A stretch of DNA of 64,000 bases, from the NCBI RefSeq assembly GCF_035953295.1, contig NZ_CP108370.1, positions 496,001 to 560,000 on the forward strand, given 5' to 3'. The DNA is from Streptomyces sp. NBC_01335. GTDB taxonomy: Bacteria > Actinomycetota > Actinomycetes > Streptomycetales > Streptomycetaceae. A model generated the notes under the pieces. The model was not told the origin of the DNA. It made no database searches and saw only the letters and a program-made list of their open reading frames with translations. Each line of letters starts with the position of its first letter. The first letter of the stretch is position 1. The position numbers and the translations under genes were made by a program. Positions 18,732 through 27,472 of this stretch are shown in pieces.

Positions 18732-19811
18732 TTGCACCAGACGCACGACACGTTGGGCGGTCCCCGGCTCGCGACGCTGGCCTCGGGCGGCTGTATCTCC
18801 CGCGTGCTGGCGGTGACGGCCAGACTGGGACTCGCGGACATCCTGGACGGCGGCTCCATGACGCCGGACGACCTCGCTACACATACCGGGACCGACCGGG
18901 ACGTACTGCTCCGCATCCTGCACGTGCTGTCCCAGTACGAGATCTTCGAACGCGGGCCGGACGGAACCTTCGCCCTGGCCGAGGAGTTCGCCGCACTCCG
19001 GAAAGACCATCCCCACTCCGTACGCAACCGCTGCATCCTGCTGGCGGAAACCTACGACGACGCCTTCGGCGCGCTCCTCAGCACCGCGCGGACGGGTCGT
19101 CCCGGGTTCGACGAGGTCTTCGGAGCCTCCCTGTACGAGTACCTCGAAGGCGCCCCGGACGCGGAACAGGTCTTCGACGCCGCGATGGCCGAGCTGGCGC
19201 GGTCCGCGGCGGAAGCCGTCGCCGAGCAGTTCGACTTCTCCCCGGTGCGGCGTGTGGTGGACATCGGTGGGGGCAACGGCACGGTACTCGGCGCGATCCT
19301 GGCCAGGAACCCGCACCTGGAGGGCGTGTGCGTCGACCGGCCCAGCGTGTGCGCGCGGTCGGCCGCCCGGGCGGCGGCGGCCGGTCATCCGCTCGGCGGG
19401 CGCCTCACCTTCCACCCGGCGAACATCTTCGAGTCGGTGGCCGACGGCGGCGACCTGTACCTGTTGAAGAACGTCCTGCACGACTGGCCCTGGCACCTGT
19501 GCCTGCGCGTCCTCGCGTCCGCGCGGAACGCGATGGTGCGCACGGCCGCCTCCCACCTGCCCGGCGCGGCCCGTCCCCGCCTGATCGTGCTGGAACCTCT
19601 CCTCGACCGGGATGCCGATTCCGTCCACGTCCTCTTCCGGACGGTGATCTCCGGAAGCGGCGCCGGCGACTTCGAAACGCCCGAGGACATGCGGCGGCTT
19701 CTCGCCGAGGCGGACCTCGAACTGCTCTCGGTCACCAGGCTCTCCAGTGGACACCATGCGTTCGAGTGCTCGCCACGGATTCCGCTCCCCTCTCCGCAGG
19801 GGAGCCGGTGA
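18732..19811 (+). CDS. SAM-dependent O-methyltransferase
   Basis: A 359-residue member of the plant-caffeate/aclacinomycin-type O-methyltransferase family. The N-terminal helical dimerisation domain (about 1-100) is followed by a Rossmann domain with SAM motif DIGGGNG at 177-183 and the catalytic His250-Asp251 in LKNVLHDW. There is no in-frame ATG or GTG near the conserved beginning, so TTG at 18732, with GAGGA seven bases upstream, is the best start. Divergent from the P450-ferredoxin pair, which suggests hydroxylation followed by methylation of the same intermediate. Family known; substrate unknown. Confidence 0.88.
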   Translation: MHQTHDTLGGPRLATLASGGCISRVLAVTARLGLADILDGGSMTPDDLATHTGTDRDVLLRILHVLSQYEIFERGPDGTFALAEEFAALRKDHPHSVRNRCILLAETYDDAFGALLSTARTGRPGFDEVFGASLYEYLEGAPDAEQVFDAAMAELARSAAEAVAEQFDFSPVRRVVDIGGGNGTVLGAILARNPHLEGVCVDRPSVCARSAARAAAAGHPLGGRLTFHPANIFESVADGGDLYLLKNVLHDWPWHLCLRVLASARNAMVRTAASHLPGAARPRLIVLEPLLDRDADSVHVLFRTVISGSGAGDFETPEDMRRLLAEADLELLSVTRLSSGHHAFECSPRIPLPSPQGSR

Positions 19812-19872
19812 AGTGTCGGGAACTCCAGGAGTGCCCCCGTGATCCGTGGTGATCAGCGGTCAGTGAAGGAAA

Positions 19873-20868
19873 TCAGCCGACGACGGGCTTGCGGTAGCGA
19901 CCGTACTCGTTCAGGCGACGGAATCCCACGCTCTCGTAAAGGTCGTAGGACCGGTACGGGTTGGCGGTTCCGGTGTACAACCGGGCGCTCTCCGCGCCGT
20001 GTTCGCGAAGGCACCGCAGTCCGTCGAGCAACAGGGCCCGCCCGAGACCCCGTCGTCTCCAGTCCGTCCGGACACTCAGCTCCTCGACCTCACCGATGGT
20101 GGGGTCGCAGCGGCGGAGGGAGCACAGGACAACCCCTGCCACCTGCTCCCCGTCCCGGGCGGCCCGCCAGCAGGACGGTACGGCCGTGGCGAGGAACCTC
20201 TCGAAGCTCCAGTACTCGGTGAAGGCCGCGTCCGCGTACGAGTCGACGACCGTCTTCCACGCCTCGCGGTAGTCGCTCCGGGCGACGGAACCGATGCGGA
20301 TGCCGGCCGGCCACGGGCCGCTGTCGGGGAGTTGCCGCAGGTCGGCCAGTTCCAGCTCCACCAGGCTGAACACCCGCCGGTATCCAGCCCCGAGGAGGAG
20401 CGCCGTCGCGTCCCGCTCCGAGGCGGTGGCGTTCGCGCCGAACACGGCCGTGAGCGCGGTTCCGTGCTGCCGCACGAGCCGGCGGATCCGGGCTTCCGCC
20501 CAGTCGAGCATGGCCGAGCCGAGGCCACGGCCTCGATGCCCGGGGAGCAGATGCCCCCGGTGCAGGTACAGCCATGTCCCGTCCCGCTCCTGCCACCACC
20601 TGATCGTCGCGTACCCGACGACGCCTCTGCCGTGCTCCACCAGAACCTGGTTCTGGAACGGATCGTCCAGTTCGGCGCAGGAGGCGTCGAGTTCGACCGC
20701 CGTCGGGAGTTTTTCCACGACCGATCGGGCGTCGGTCCCGTCCTGCGCCGCGCAGCCCAGCCGCACGGCGGCCATCGCGCCGTGGTCCTCGGGGCCCCGG
20801 TACGGCCGAAAGGCGTAGTCCGGCGGCCACGGCGGCCTTTCGGGACCGCTGCCGTCTTCGCCACCCAT
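19873..20868 (-). CDS. Double GNAT-domain acetyltransferase
   Basis: A 331-residue protein with two GNAT folds. The acetyl-CoA loop of the first is GHRGRGLGSAM near residue 110 and of the second is WRRRGLGRALL near 275. ATG at 20868. Two fused GNAT domains resemble the layout of mycothiol synthase, but the flanking sequences do not look like MshD closely enough to name it. It is convergent with the methyltransferase (60 bases between stops), and 190 bases without a gene separate its start from the MerR gene behind it. Confidence 0.85.
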   Translation of the reverse strand: MGGEDGSGPERPPWPPDYAFRPYRGPEDHGAMAAVRLGCAAQDGTDARSVVEKLPTAVELDASCAELDDPFQNQVLVEHGRGVVGYATIRWWQERDGTWLYLHRGHLLPGHRGRGLGSAMLDWAEARIRRLVRQHGTALTAVFGANATASERDATALLLGAGYRRVFSLVELELADLRQLPDSGPWPAGIRIGSVARSDYREAWKTVVDSYADAAFTEYWSFERFLATAVPSCWRAARDGEQVAGVVLCSLRRCDPTIGEVEELSVRTDWRRRGLGRALLLDGLRCLREHGAESARLYTGTANPYRSYDLYESVGFRRLNEYGRYRKPVVG

Positions 20869-21058
20869 GTCACACCCCCGTCGCGCCGGACAGCCGGTGC
20901 GACCGCCACTCCCGGAAGGGTAGGACGTACCGCCCGGGCGGCAAGAGGGGTTTTACCCGGGCGGGCCGTTGCGTGGGAATACTTGTCCCGCTTCCGCGAG
21001 TCCGGTTGCCGTTCATGCTTGCCGTCATGCCGAGGGTCGCCGAGAACGGACGACCGCG

Positions 21059-22072
21059 TCACCGCACCTCGCGGAGGTGGAGGAGGTAGACGGCGGTCAG
21101 GGAGACGGCGCGGTCCTCGTCGTGCGAGAGCTCCACGAGGGCCCGTGACGCCGTCGGCCCGGGGATGCCCGCCAGCGCTTGGGTCAGCCGCCCGCGTGCG
21201 GGTGCACTCGTGGTGTCACGGGCGAGGCGGTCGACGAGCCCGGTCGCGATCCGGTCGGCGGTAGCGGTGTCGCTCGCCAGCTCGCTCAACGCGTCCGCCG
21301 CGTCGGTGTCGTTGCCGCCCTCCAGGATCATGTCGAGGAGCGTGGGGATCGCTCCGGCCTCTCCGCGTGTCCCGAGCGCCAGAGCCGCGTACCGGCGCAC
21401 CACCGCGTCGGGGTGGGCGAGGGCGTCCCGCAGGTGGGCGGTCGCCTCGGCACCGGGCATCTCGGCGAGGGACCGCACGGCACGCTTCCGGACCGCCGCC
21501 GCCGGTGAGCCGAGGCCCTTCGCCAGCAGGGCCGTGCCGCCCGCACCCGACTGGGCCAGCGCCCAGCGCAGGGCGCCTGCGACGTTCGGGTCCGTCTCGC
21601 CCAGTACCGCTTCGACCAGCGCCTCCACCGGCACCGGAGCTCCGTCGGCCGAGGAGAGTGCCGCGCGCTGGCGGGCGTCGGCGCTCTGCGACCCCAGTGC
21701 CTGGAGGAGCGCGACGACCTGGAGGACGCCCTCCCAGTCGGCGGGGTCCGCGGCGTCGATCCGGCGCAGCCGGGTGAGCAGCTCGGTCTCGGCCGCGATG
21801 CGCTCGCCCGTCCTGCGGACGAGGTCGTCCACGAGCGCCGAGGGCGTGAACCCGGGATCGTCGAGCGCGCGCCCGATCTCCCGCAGCGACAACCCCAGCG
21901 ACCTCAGGCTCTCGATGTGGAAGATCCGCCGGATGTCCCGAGCGGAGTACTCCCGGTAGCCGGAGCCCGTACGGCCCGAAGGCCGTACCAGGCCGAGCGA
22001 TTCGTAGTGCCGGAGCATGCGGGAACTGACCCCGGACCTTTTCGACACCTCACCGATCAGCACGGTCCTCAT
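21059..22072 (-). CDS. MerR-family regulator with HEAT-repeat C-terminal domain
   Basis: A 337-residue protein. Residues 1-75 are a MerR winged helix-turn-helix (IGEVSKRSGVSSRMLRHYE, then GYREYS), followed by a coiled-coil dimerisation helix. Instead of a metal or drug pocket, residues about 135-337 are Ala/Leu-rich helical repeats of HEAT type (for example DPNVAGALRWALA, HPDAVVRRYAALALG). The start ATG at 22072 lies inside the end of the upstream HEAT-repeat gene (23-base overlap), so the two are co-translated. The shared repeat type suggests the pair works together, perhaps with the HEAT protein modulating the regulator; that is inference. Confidence 0.87.
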   Translation of the reverse strand: MRTVLIGEVSKRSGVSSRMLRHYESLGLVRPSGRTGSGYREYSARDIRRIFHIESLRSLGLSLREIGRALDDPGFTPSALVDDLVRRTGERIAAETELLTRLRRIDAADPADWEGVLQVVALLQALGSQSADARQRAALSSADGAPVPVEALVEAVLGETDPNVAGALRWALAQSGAGGTALLAKGLGSPAAAVRKRAVRSLAEMPGAEATAHLRDALAHPDAVVRRYAALALGTRGEAGAIPTLLDMILEGGNDTDAADALSELASDTATADRIATGLVDRLARDTTSAPARGRLTQALAGIPGPTASRALVELSHDEDRAVSLTAVYLLHLREVR

Positions 22073-22739
22073 CGTCCGCCCCGGGGGACCCGGTGAGGGC
22101 CACGACGCGCTTGGCCTCCTCGATCGCGGGCTCGAATCCGGCGTCCGGGTCGCGCAACAGGGCTTGGGTGGCGAGCGCGTGGACGCGCACGCGTGGGTCG
22201 GGGGCCGCTGTCGCGGTGCGCAGAGCGGGCACGCTCGCCTCGCCCAGTGCGACCAGCGCCTGGCTGAGACTCAGCCGGGTCTGTCGCTCACCTCGTCCGA
22301 GCTGTGTCGCCAGAACCGTGGCCAGGGAGGGCTGTTCGCCTTCCGGTACGAGCACGACCGCGGCCCGCCAGGCGCTTCGCGCCACCTCGTCGTCGGGGTC
22401 CGACAGCAGGGCCGGTGTGATGTGCGGCCATGCCCGCCGGTCACCGGTCTTGGACAGCGTGTGCAGCGCCTGGCTGCGCGCCTGCGCCCGCTCGGAGCGG
22501 ACTTCGCGGAGCAGCTCGGGGAGCGTCAGGTCCACCGGGTGGCGGACGAGGGCCCAGGTCAGCATGTCGCGGACGAAGAACTCGGGTTCGACCGCGCAGC
22601 GCTCGACGAGCTTGCCGACGAAGCACGGGCCGGGCGTCGTGCCGATCGCGAGAGCGGCCCGCAGGCGTACGGTCGGGTTGCTGTCCTCCAGCGCCCGGAG
22701 CGCTCGTGCCGCATCCGTCTCCGGTGGTGTCGTGGTCAT
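22050..22739 (-). CDS. HEAT-repeat protein
   Basis: A 229-residue all-helical protein with five or more HEAT-like repeats (NPTVRLRAALAIG, DPDDEVARSAWRAAV, DPRVRVHALATQALL). No signal peptide or membrane segment. ATG at 22739 has GAGGAGGT upstream. Its 3' end overlaps the MerR-HEAT gene by 23 bases. HEAT proteins are protein-interaction scaffolds; the partner is unknown, although the C-terminal half of the adjacent regulator is built of the same repeats. Confidence 0.85.
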   Translation of the reverse strand: MTTTPPETDAARALRALEDSNPTVRLRAALAIGTTPGPCFVGKLVERCAVEPEFFVRDMLTWALVRHPVDLTLPELLREVRSERAQARSQALHTLSKTGDRRAWPHITPALLSDPDDEVARSAWRAAVVLVPEGEQPSLATVLATQLGRGERQTRLSLSQALVALGEASVPALRTATAAPDPRVRVHALATQALLRDPDAGFEPAIEEAKRVVALTGSPGADDEDRADR

Positions 22740-22888
22740 CGGGACCACCTCCTCGGACAGCAGTGAAGACCTTGTCACCGTGTCAAGGTCAAGACGCTTC
22801 GGACTCCCGGTCCCGACTCGCCCGGACGCGCGGCGGGGGACGGCGTCCTCGGCCCGTCGCGCTGCCTTGGCCGCCGGCCCCCTTGCGC

Positions 22889-24289
22889 TCAGACGGCCTT
22901 TCCCGGATTCAGGATGCCGTGCGGGTCGAAGGCGGCCTTCACGCGCCGTTGCAACGCGTGGTTCTCGGCTCCCAACTCCTCGGCGATCCACTGGCGTTTG
23001 AGGGTGCCGACGCCGTGTTCGCCGGTGAGTGTGCCGCCGAGCCGCAGGGCGAGGGCGAAGATGTCGCCCGCCGCTTCCCACGCCGCCTCGGGCAGTTCGG
23101 ACAGGGCGGCGTCGACCACGACGATGGGGTGCAGGTTGCCGTCGGCCGCGTGGGCCAGGGTGAAGACGGGCACCCCGCGCCGGGCGGAGATCTCCGCGAT
23201 GCCCCGTACCGCCTCGGCGAGCCGGGAGCGGGGGACGGCGATGTCCTCGATCAGCGGGCGTCCGAGGCGTTCGAGGGAGGGCAGGGCGAGCCGGCGGGCA
23301 GCGAGGAGGGCGTCGGCCCCGGCGGCGTCGTCGGCGACGGTGAGCGAGGCGGCGCGCTTCTCCAGGACGGCCACCACCTGCTCGGCCTCGGCCCGTGCTC
23401 CGGCACCGTCGCACTGGACGATGAGCAGGGCGGCGCCCCGTACGCGCAGTGAGGTACCCTCGGCGGCGTCGATCGCGCCGAGCACCGGGCCGTCCAGGAG
23501 TTCGGCCATGGCGGGCTCGATGCCGGCCGCCGTGATCGCCGTCGCCGCGTCGGCCGCGTCGGCGAAGGTGTCGAACCAGGCCGCCAGGGTGGCGGTGGCG
23601 ACGGGAACCGGCCGCAGCCGCACGGTGGCTCCGGTGATGACCGCGAGCGTGCCCTCGGACCCGGTCAGCAGCGCCGTCAGGTCGTATCCGGCGACACCCT
23701 TCACCGTGCGCCGGCCGGTCCGTACGACGGTTCCGTCGGCGAGTACGGCTTCCAGGCCCAGCACGCTGTCCCGGGTGACCCCGTACTTGGCGCAGCGCAG
23801 TCCGCCGGCGTTGGTCGCGATGTTCCCGCCGATCGTGGAGAGGGCGGCGCTGGCCGGGTCGGGGGCGTAGCGCAGTCCGTGGGCGGCGGCGGCCCGGTCG
23901 AGGTCGGCGGTGACGACGCCCGGTTCCACGACGGCGAGTTGGTCGTCCGGGGCGAGTTCGACGATCCGGTTCATCCGGGACAGGTCGAGTACCAGGCTGC
24001 CGTCGCCGGCCGTCGCCCCTCCGGAGAGCCCGGTGCCCGCGCCGCGCGGCACGACCGGGACCCGCAGGGCGTCCGCGTGGCGCAGCACGGTGGACACGTC
24101 GTCGGTGCGCAGGGCGTGCACGACGGCGAGCGGTTCGCCGTCGGCGGGGGTGCCCGAGCGGTCCGTGGCGTACGGGGCTGTGCGGAGGGGGTCGGTGGTG
24201 AGCCGGTCGGGGGGCAGGTCCCGGGCGAGCAGGCCGAGTAACCGGGCGCCCGCGGAGGCCTGTTCGACGGACTGGGTGGCCGTGTTCAC
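22889..24289 (-). CDS. FAD-linked oxidase, glycolate oxidase subunit D / D-lactate dehydrogenase type
   Basis: A 466-residue flavoprotein of the VAO/PCMH family that oxidises a 2-hydroxyacid to a 2-oxoacid. Motifs: PP-loop PRGAGTGLSGGA near 80-91, GGNIATNAGGLRCAKYG for FAD binding near 155, HAADGNLHP near 375, GEHGVGTLKR and the C-terminal FDPHGILNPGK. ATG at 24289. No GlcE/GlcF partner is adjacent, so it is more like the single-subunit D-lactate or 2-hydroxyglutarate group. It is divergent from a LysR regulator with 118 bases between them, a usual arrangement for regulator and target. Confidence 0.92.
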   Translation of the reverse strand: MNTATQSVEQASAGARLLGLLARDLPPDRLTTDPLRTAPYATDRSGTPADGEPLAVVHALRTDDVSTVLRHADALRVPVVPRGAGTGLSGGATAGDGSLVLDLSRMNRIVELAPDDQLAVVEPGVVTADLDRAAAAHGLRYAPDPASAALSTIGGNIATNAGGLRCAKYGVTRDSVLGLEAVLADGTVVRTGRRTVKGVAGYDLTALLTGSEGTLAVITGATVRLRPVPVATATLAAWFDTFADAADAATAITAAGIEPAMAELLDGPVLGAIDAAEGTSLRVRGAALLIVQCDGAGARAEAEQVVAVLEKRAASLTVADDAAGADALLAARRLALPSLERLGRPLIEDIAVPRSRLAEAVRGIAEISARRGVPVFTLAHAADGNLHPIVVVDAALSELPEAAWEAAGDIFALALRLGGTLTGEHGVGTLKRQWIAEELGAENHALQRRVKAAFDPHGILNPGKAV

Positions 24290-24358
24290 GGTCCGGCCGT
24301 GGTGTGCGACATGCGGCCAGGATGGCGGAGCCCGCCACGTACGTTCAACAAGGAGGGA

Positions 24359-24407
24359 CGATCACAAGTGATCGCGAATGCTTATTGATTGATGCTAACG
24401 TGCGCGC
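24359..24407. promoter_or_regulatory. Operator/promoter region between glcD-like gene and LysR gene
   Basis: A perfect inverted repeat CGATCAC-AA-GTGATCG at 24359-24374 is followed by an AT-rich stretch (24380-24400). This stretch includes TTATTGATTGATGCTAA, which fits the T-N11-A form of LysR boxes. It lies directly before the LysR start codon, so autoregulation and control of the divergent oxidase are likely. Confidence 0.6.
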
Positions 24408-25349
24408 ATGGGACCAGTGTTCGACATCGTCGCTCTGCGCAGTCTCGTCGCCGTAGCGGACCGGGGCGGATTCCACCGGGCGGCGGAGGCCCTGACCCTC
24501 AGCCAGTCGGCGGTGAGTCAGCATGTCCGGCGCCTGGAGCGGGCGTTGGGCAGGCCGGTGGTCGAACGCGCGGGCCGGGCAACCCGGTTCACCGAGGCCG
24601 GCAATCTTCTCCTCGAAGAGGCGCGCCGGATACTCGGCGTGCACGACGAGGCCGCGCGCAGGCTGCTCGGCTCCGAGCCCGCCACCGTCGTCATCGGTTC
24701 CACCGAGCACGGAGCCGACCAGATCCTCCCGAGGATCACCGAGGCGGTCCACGGGACCCTCCCGCACTGCCGGGTCCGGTTCCGCATCGATCGCTCCGCC
24801 CGGCTGGTGGAGGCCGTCGACCGCAGGTCGGTGGACCTGGCGGTGTACGTGACCGAGGCGGCCTCCACCGAAGGCATGCAGGTCGGCGGCATGCCCCTGA
24901 ACTGGTACGCGGCGCCGGGCTGGTCGCCGCCACCGGCCCCGGCACCCCTCCCCCTGGTGGCGGTGGCGGCGCCGTGCGCGATCCGTCGCCGGGCGCTCGA
25001 CGTACTGTCCACGCATGGCATCGCCGCCTCGGTGGTCTGCGACGCCGGCTATCTGGCGGGGGTGCTGGAGGCCGCGCGCGCCGGGCTGGGGGTGGCCCTG
25101 CTGGCGACGGCGGGCCGGGCCCCGGAGGGCCTGGTCGCGTACGCGGGCCTCCCTCGGGCGCCCGCGATCCGGATGAGTGCGCACGCCCGGCCGGGCGCGG
25201 ACCCCGCGATGGTCATGCACGCGGTGGAGGCCGTCCGTTCACTGCTGGTCGGACTGGAACGGCCCGGGGCGGACGCACCTCAGCCGCCGTACCCGGCTCC
25301 GGAGACGCTCGTCGCGGACTTGACACCGCCGGCCGTACCGGCCCGGTGA
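24408..25349 (+). CDS. LysR-family transcriptional regulator
   Basis: A 313-residue protein with the LysR winged helix-turn-helix at 5-65 (FHRAAEALTLSQSAVSQHVRRLE) and a two-lobe effector-binding domain behind it. The C-terminal 30 residues are proline-rich and non-conserved. Neither ATG 24408 nor GTG 24417 has a good ribosome site. The GTG fits the conserved N-terminus FDIVALRS better, and leaderless translation is possible. Probably regulates the divergent FAD-linked oxidase. Confidence 0.9.
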   Translation: MGPVFDIVALRSLVAVADRGGFHRAAEALTLSQSAVSQHVRRLERALGRPVVERAGRATRFTEAGNLLLEEARRILGVHDEAARRLLGSEPATVVIGSTEHGADQILPRITEAVHGTLPHCRVRFRIDRSARLVEAVDRRSVDLAVYVTEAASTEGMQVGGMPLNWYAAPGWSPPPAPAPLPLVAVAAPCAIRRRALDVLSTHGIAASVVCDAGYLAGVLEAARAGLGVALLATAGRAPEGLVAYAGLPRAPAIRMSAHARPGADPAMVMHAVEAVRSLLVGLERPGADAPQPPYPAPETLVADLTPPAVPAR

Positions 25350-25417
25350 ACCGTATCGCCCTCCGATCACCCCGGCTCTGCGCGATGTATTGACGTGACC
25401 CCGACAGGGTGGCTTCA

Positions 25418-25449
25418 TGGGAGCGCTCCCATTTGTGGGAGCGCTCCCA
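25418..25449. promoter_or_regulatory. Two tandem CebR-type operators
   Basis: TGGGAGCGCTCCCA occurs twice, at 25418-25431 and 25436-25449, four bases apart. This 14-base palindrome is the recognition sequence of CebR, the cello-oligosaccharide-responsive LacI repressor of Streptomyces. The sites lie 41-72 bases before the start codon of the mannanase gene and just downstream of a TTGACG (25390-25395) that could be a -35 box, so bound repressor would block initiation. Confidence 0.9.
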
Positions 25450-25489
25450 TATCGCCCCATGCTCGACGCGTCCACCCTCTGGAGCCGCA

Positions 25490-27163
25490 GTGAGAACAGC
25501 GAGAAGCACGGCACAAACCCACCCCACCACCCTCCTCAGGCGAGCCCTGACCGCTCTCCTCGGGATCATCCTCGTCGGCGCCCTGGCCCCGGCGACGGCC
25601 CTCGCGCAGACCCGGTCGGCGGCGGACGCCGCCACCGGGCTCCACATCAGCAACGGGCGCCTCCTGGAAGGCAACGGCAACGACTTCGTGATGCGCGGGG
25701 TCAACCACGCGCACACCTGGTACCCGGGCGAGACCCAGTCGTTGGCGGACATCAAGGCGACGGGCGCCAACACCGTCCGCGTCGTGCTCTCCGACGGCTA
25801 CCGGTGGACGAAGAACAGCCCCACCGAGGTCGCCGGAATCGTCGCCCAGTGCAAGGCCAACCGGCTCATCTGCGTACTGGAGGTGCACGACACCACCGGT
25901 TACGGCGAGGACTCCGCGGCGGGCACCCTCGACCACGCGGCCGACTACTGGATCAGCCTGAAGGACGTCCTGGCCGGCCAGGAGAGCTACGTCATCATCA
26001 ACATCGGCAACGAGCCGTGGGGCAACACCAACCCCGCCGGGTGGACCGCGCCGACCATCAGCGCCGTGCAGAAGCTGAGGAACGCCGGCTTCCAGCACAC
26101 GATCATGGTGGACGCCCCCAACTGGGGCCAGGACTGGCAGGGCGTCATGCGCGCCAACGCCCAGTCGGTGTACGACGCGGACACCACCGGGAACCTCATC
26201 TTCTCGATCCACATGTACAGCGTCTACAACACCGCGCAGGCCGTCACCGACTACCTGCACGCCTTCGTGGACGCCGGACTGCCCATCCTCATCGGCGAGT
26301 TCGGAGGACCGGCGGACCAGTACGGCGACCCGGACGAGGACACCATGATGGCCACCGCCGAGCAGCTGAAGCTCGGCTACCTGGCCTGGTCCTGGAGCGG
26401 CAACACGGACCCGATCCTGGACCTGGTCATCGACTTCGACCCGACCCGGCTCAGCTCCTGGGGCGAGCGCATCTTCCACGGCGCCAACGGCATCGCACAG
26501 ACCTCGAAGGAGGCCACCGTCTTCGGCGGGGCGACGGCCGACACCCAGGCCCCGACCGCTCCCGGCACCCCGACCGCCTCGGCGGTGACGTCCTCCTCCG
26601 CCACCCTCAACTGGGCCGCCGCGACGGACAACGTCGGTGTGAAGAGCTACGACGTCGTGCGCGTCAGCGGCACCACGGAGACGGTGGTCGCCTCCTCCAC
26701 CACGACCGGCGTGACGGTCAACTCCCTCACGTCCGGCACCGCTTACTCCTTCGCGGTGTACGCGCGCGACGCGGCCGGAAACCGTTCGGCCCGCTCGGCC
26801 GCGGTGAGCCTCACCACCGCCACCGGCGGCGGCTCCTCCGGGGCCGCCTGCTCCGTCGCGTACCGCGTGGTCGGCGACTGGCAGAGCGGGTTCCAGGGCG
26901 AGATCACCCTCCGCAACACCGGCACCGCCGCCATCAGCACCTGGAAGCTCGGCTTCTCCTTCGCCAACGGCCAGACCGTCAGCAGCATGTGGGGCGGAAC
27001 GGCCACCCAGAGCGGAAGCGCGGTGAGCGTGGCCCCGGCCTCGTACACCTCCGCCATCGCCACAGGCTCCTCGGTGACCCTCGGCTTCCTCGGCACCCGG
27101 GGCGCCACGAATGCCGCACCGACCGCCTTCGATCTCAGCGGCACGGCCTGCACCGTCGCCTGA
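25490..27163 (+). CDS. Secreted GH5 beta-mannanase with FN3 and CBM2
   Basis: A 557-residue secreted endo-acting glycosidase. The signal peptide (twin Arg, hydrophobic LTALLGIILVGALA, cleavage after ATALA near residue 39) is followed by a GH5 catalytic domain at about 45-345 with acid/base Glu175 (IGNEPW) and nucleophile Glu270 (LIGEFGG), a fibronectin type III linker at about 357-443 and a C-terminal CBM2 (about 452-557) with surface Trp residues. The catalytic domain strongly resembles Streptomyces mannanases (GH5_8; RGVNHAHTWYP); cellulase is the alternative. GTG at 25490 was chosen because it follows GGAG and begins a normal signal peptide. The frame is open upstream but there it would translate the CebR operators. 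CebR boxes imply induction by cellobiose. Confidence 0.93.
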   Translation: MRTARSTAQTHPTTLLRRALTALLGIILVGALAPATALAQTRSAADAATGLHISNGRLLEGNGNDFVMRGVNHAHTWYPGETQSLADIKATGANTVRVVLSDGYRWTKNSPTEVAGIVAQCKANRLICVLEVHDTTGYGEDSAAGTLDHAADYWISLKDVLAGQESYVIINIGNEPWGNTNPAGWTAPTISAVQKLRNAGFQHTIMVDAPNWGQDWQGVMRANAQSVYDADTTGNLIFSIHMYSVYNTAQAVTDYLHAFVDAGLPILIGEFGGPADQYGDPDEDTMMATAEQLKLGYLAWSWSGNTDPILDLVIDFDPTRLSSWGERIFHGANGIAQTSKEATVFGGATADTQAPTAPGTPTASAVTSSSATLNWAAATDNVGVKSYDVVRVSGTTETVVASSTTTGVTVNSLTSGTAYSFAVYARDAAGNRSARSAAVSLTTATGGGSSGAACSVAYRVVGDWQSGFQGEITLRNTGTAAISTWKLGFSFANGQTVSSMWGGTATQSGSAVSVAPASYTSAIATGSSVTLGFLGTRGATNAAPTAFDLSGTACTVA

Positions 27164-27253
27164 CCGGTCCGACCACCGTCGTCCGACCGGTCGGAGTGGC
27201 CCGCCCCCTCCGACCGCTCCGGACCGACCGCTCCGGATACCGACTGCTCCCAA

Positions 27254-27294
27254 CCGATGCCCGGCAGGGGTTCCCGCCCCCTGCCGGGCATCGG
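27254..27294. terminator. Strong hairpin after the mannanase gene
   Basis: A perfect 17-base-pair stem (arms 27254-27270 and 27278-27294) with a 7-base loop, 90 bases downstream of the mannanase stop. No T-run follows, as is usual in Streptomyces. It probably insulates the mannanase transcript from the leader peptide region. Confidence 0.75.
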
Positions 27295-27370
27295 CATGGA
27301 GTGGGAGCCTCTCCGCCCGTCCACCATGTGGACCGCCCATTGCCCCCGGCGGAACGGGCTGCCAGGGTCC

Positions 27371-27472
27371 ATGACCATGACAACCCTCGGGGAACTCGGG
27401 TACACACCCGCCCTGCTCGTGGCCCGTCGCCACGTGGACCAGTGCAGGCAGTCCAGCGCGCTCTGTCGCTGA
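27371..27472 (+). CDS. Putative regulatory leader peptide (cysteine-type uORF)
   Basis: A 33-codon ORF (ATG 27371; a second ATG at 27377 gives 31). It ends in RRHVDQCRQSSALCR followed by TGA. The arrangement of His-Val-Asp, Cys-Arg, Ser-Ala-Leu-Cys-Arg at the very C-terminus matches the short 'putative leader peptides' that precede sulfur-metabolism genes in Streptomyces and other actinobacteria, where Cys codons near the stop can sense cysteine supply. AGGG lies just before the start. A small stem (CGGCGG/CCGCCG around 27492-27509) follows, which could be part of an attenuator. The next gene downstream (27763) is a secreted protein without an obvious sulfur role, so the target is open. Confidence 0.6.
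   Translation: MTMTTLGELGYTPALLVARRHVDQCRQSSALCR

Noticed and set aside
25409..25489. Upstream start of the mannanase (ATG 25409).
   Set aside because: It would translate through both CebR operators and put 27 non-hydrophobic residues before the signal peptide. GTG 25490 has GGAG correctly spaced.
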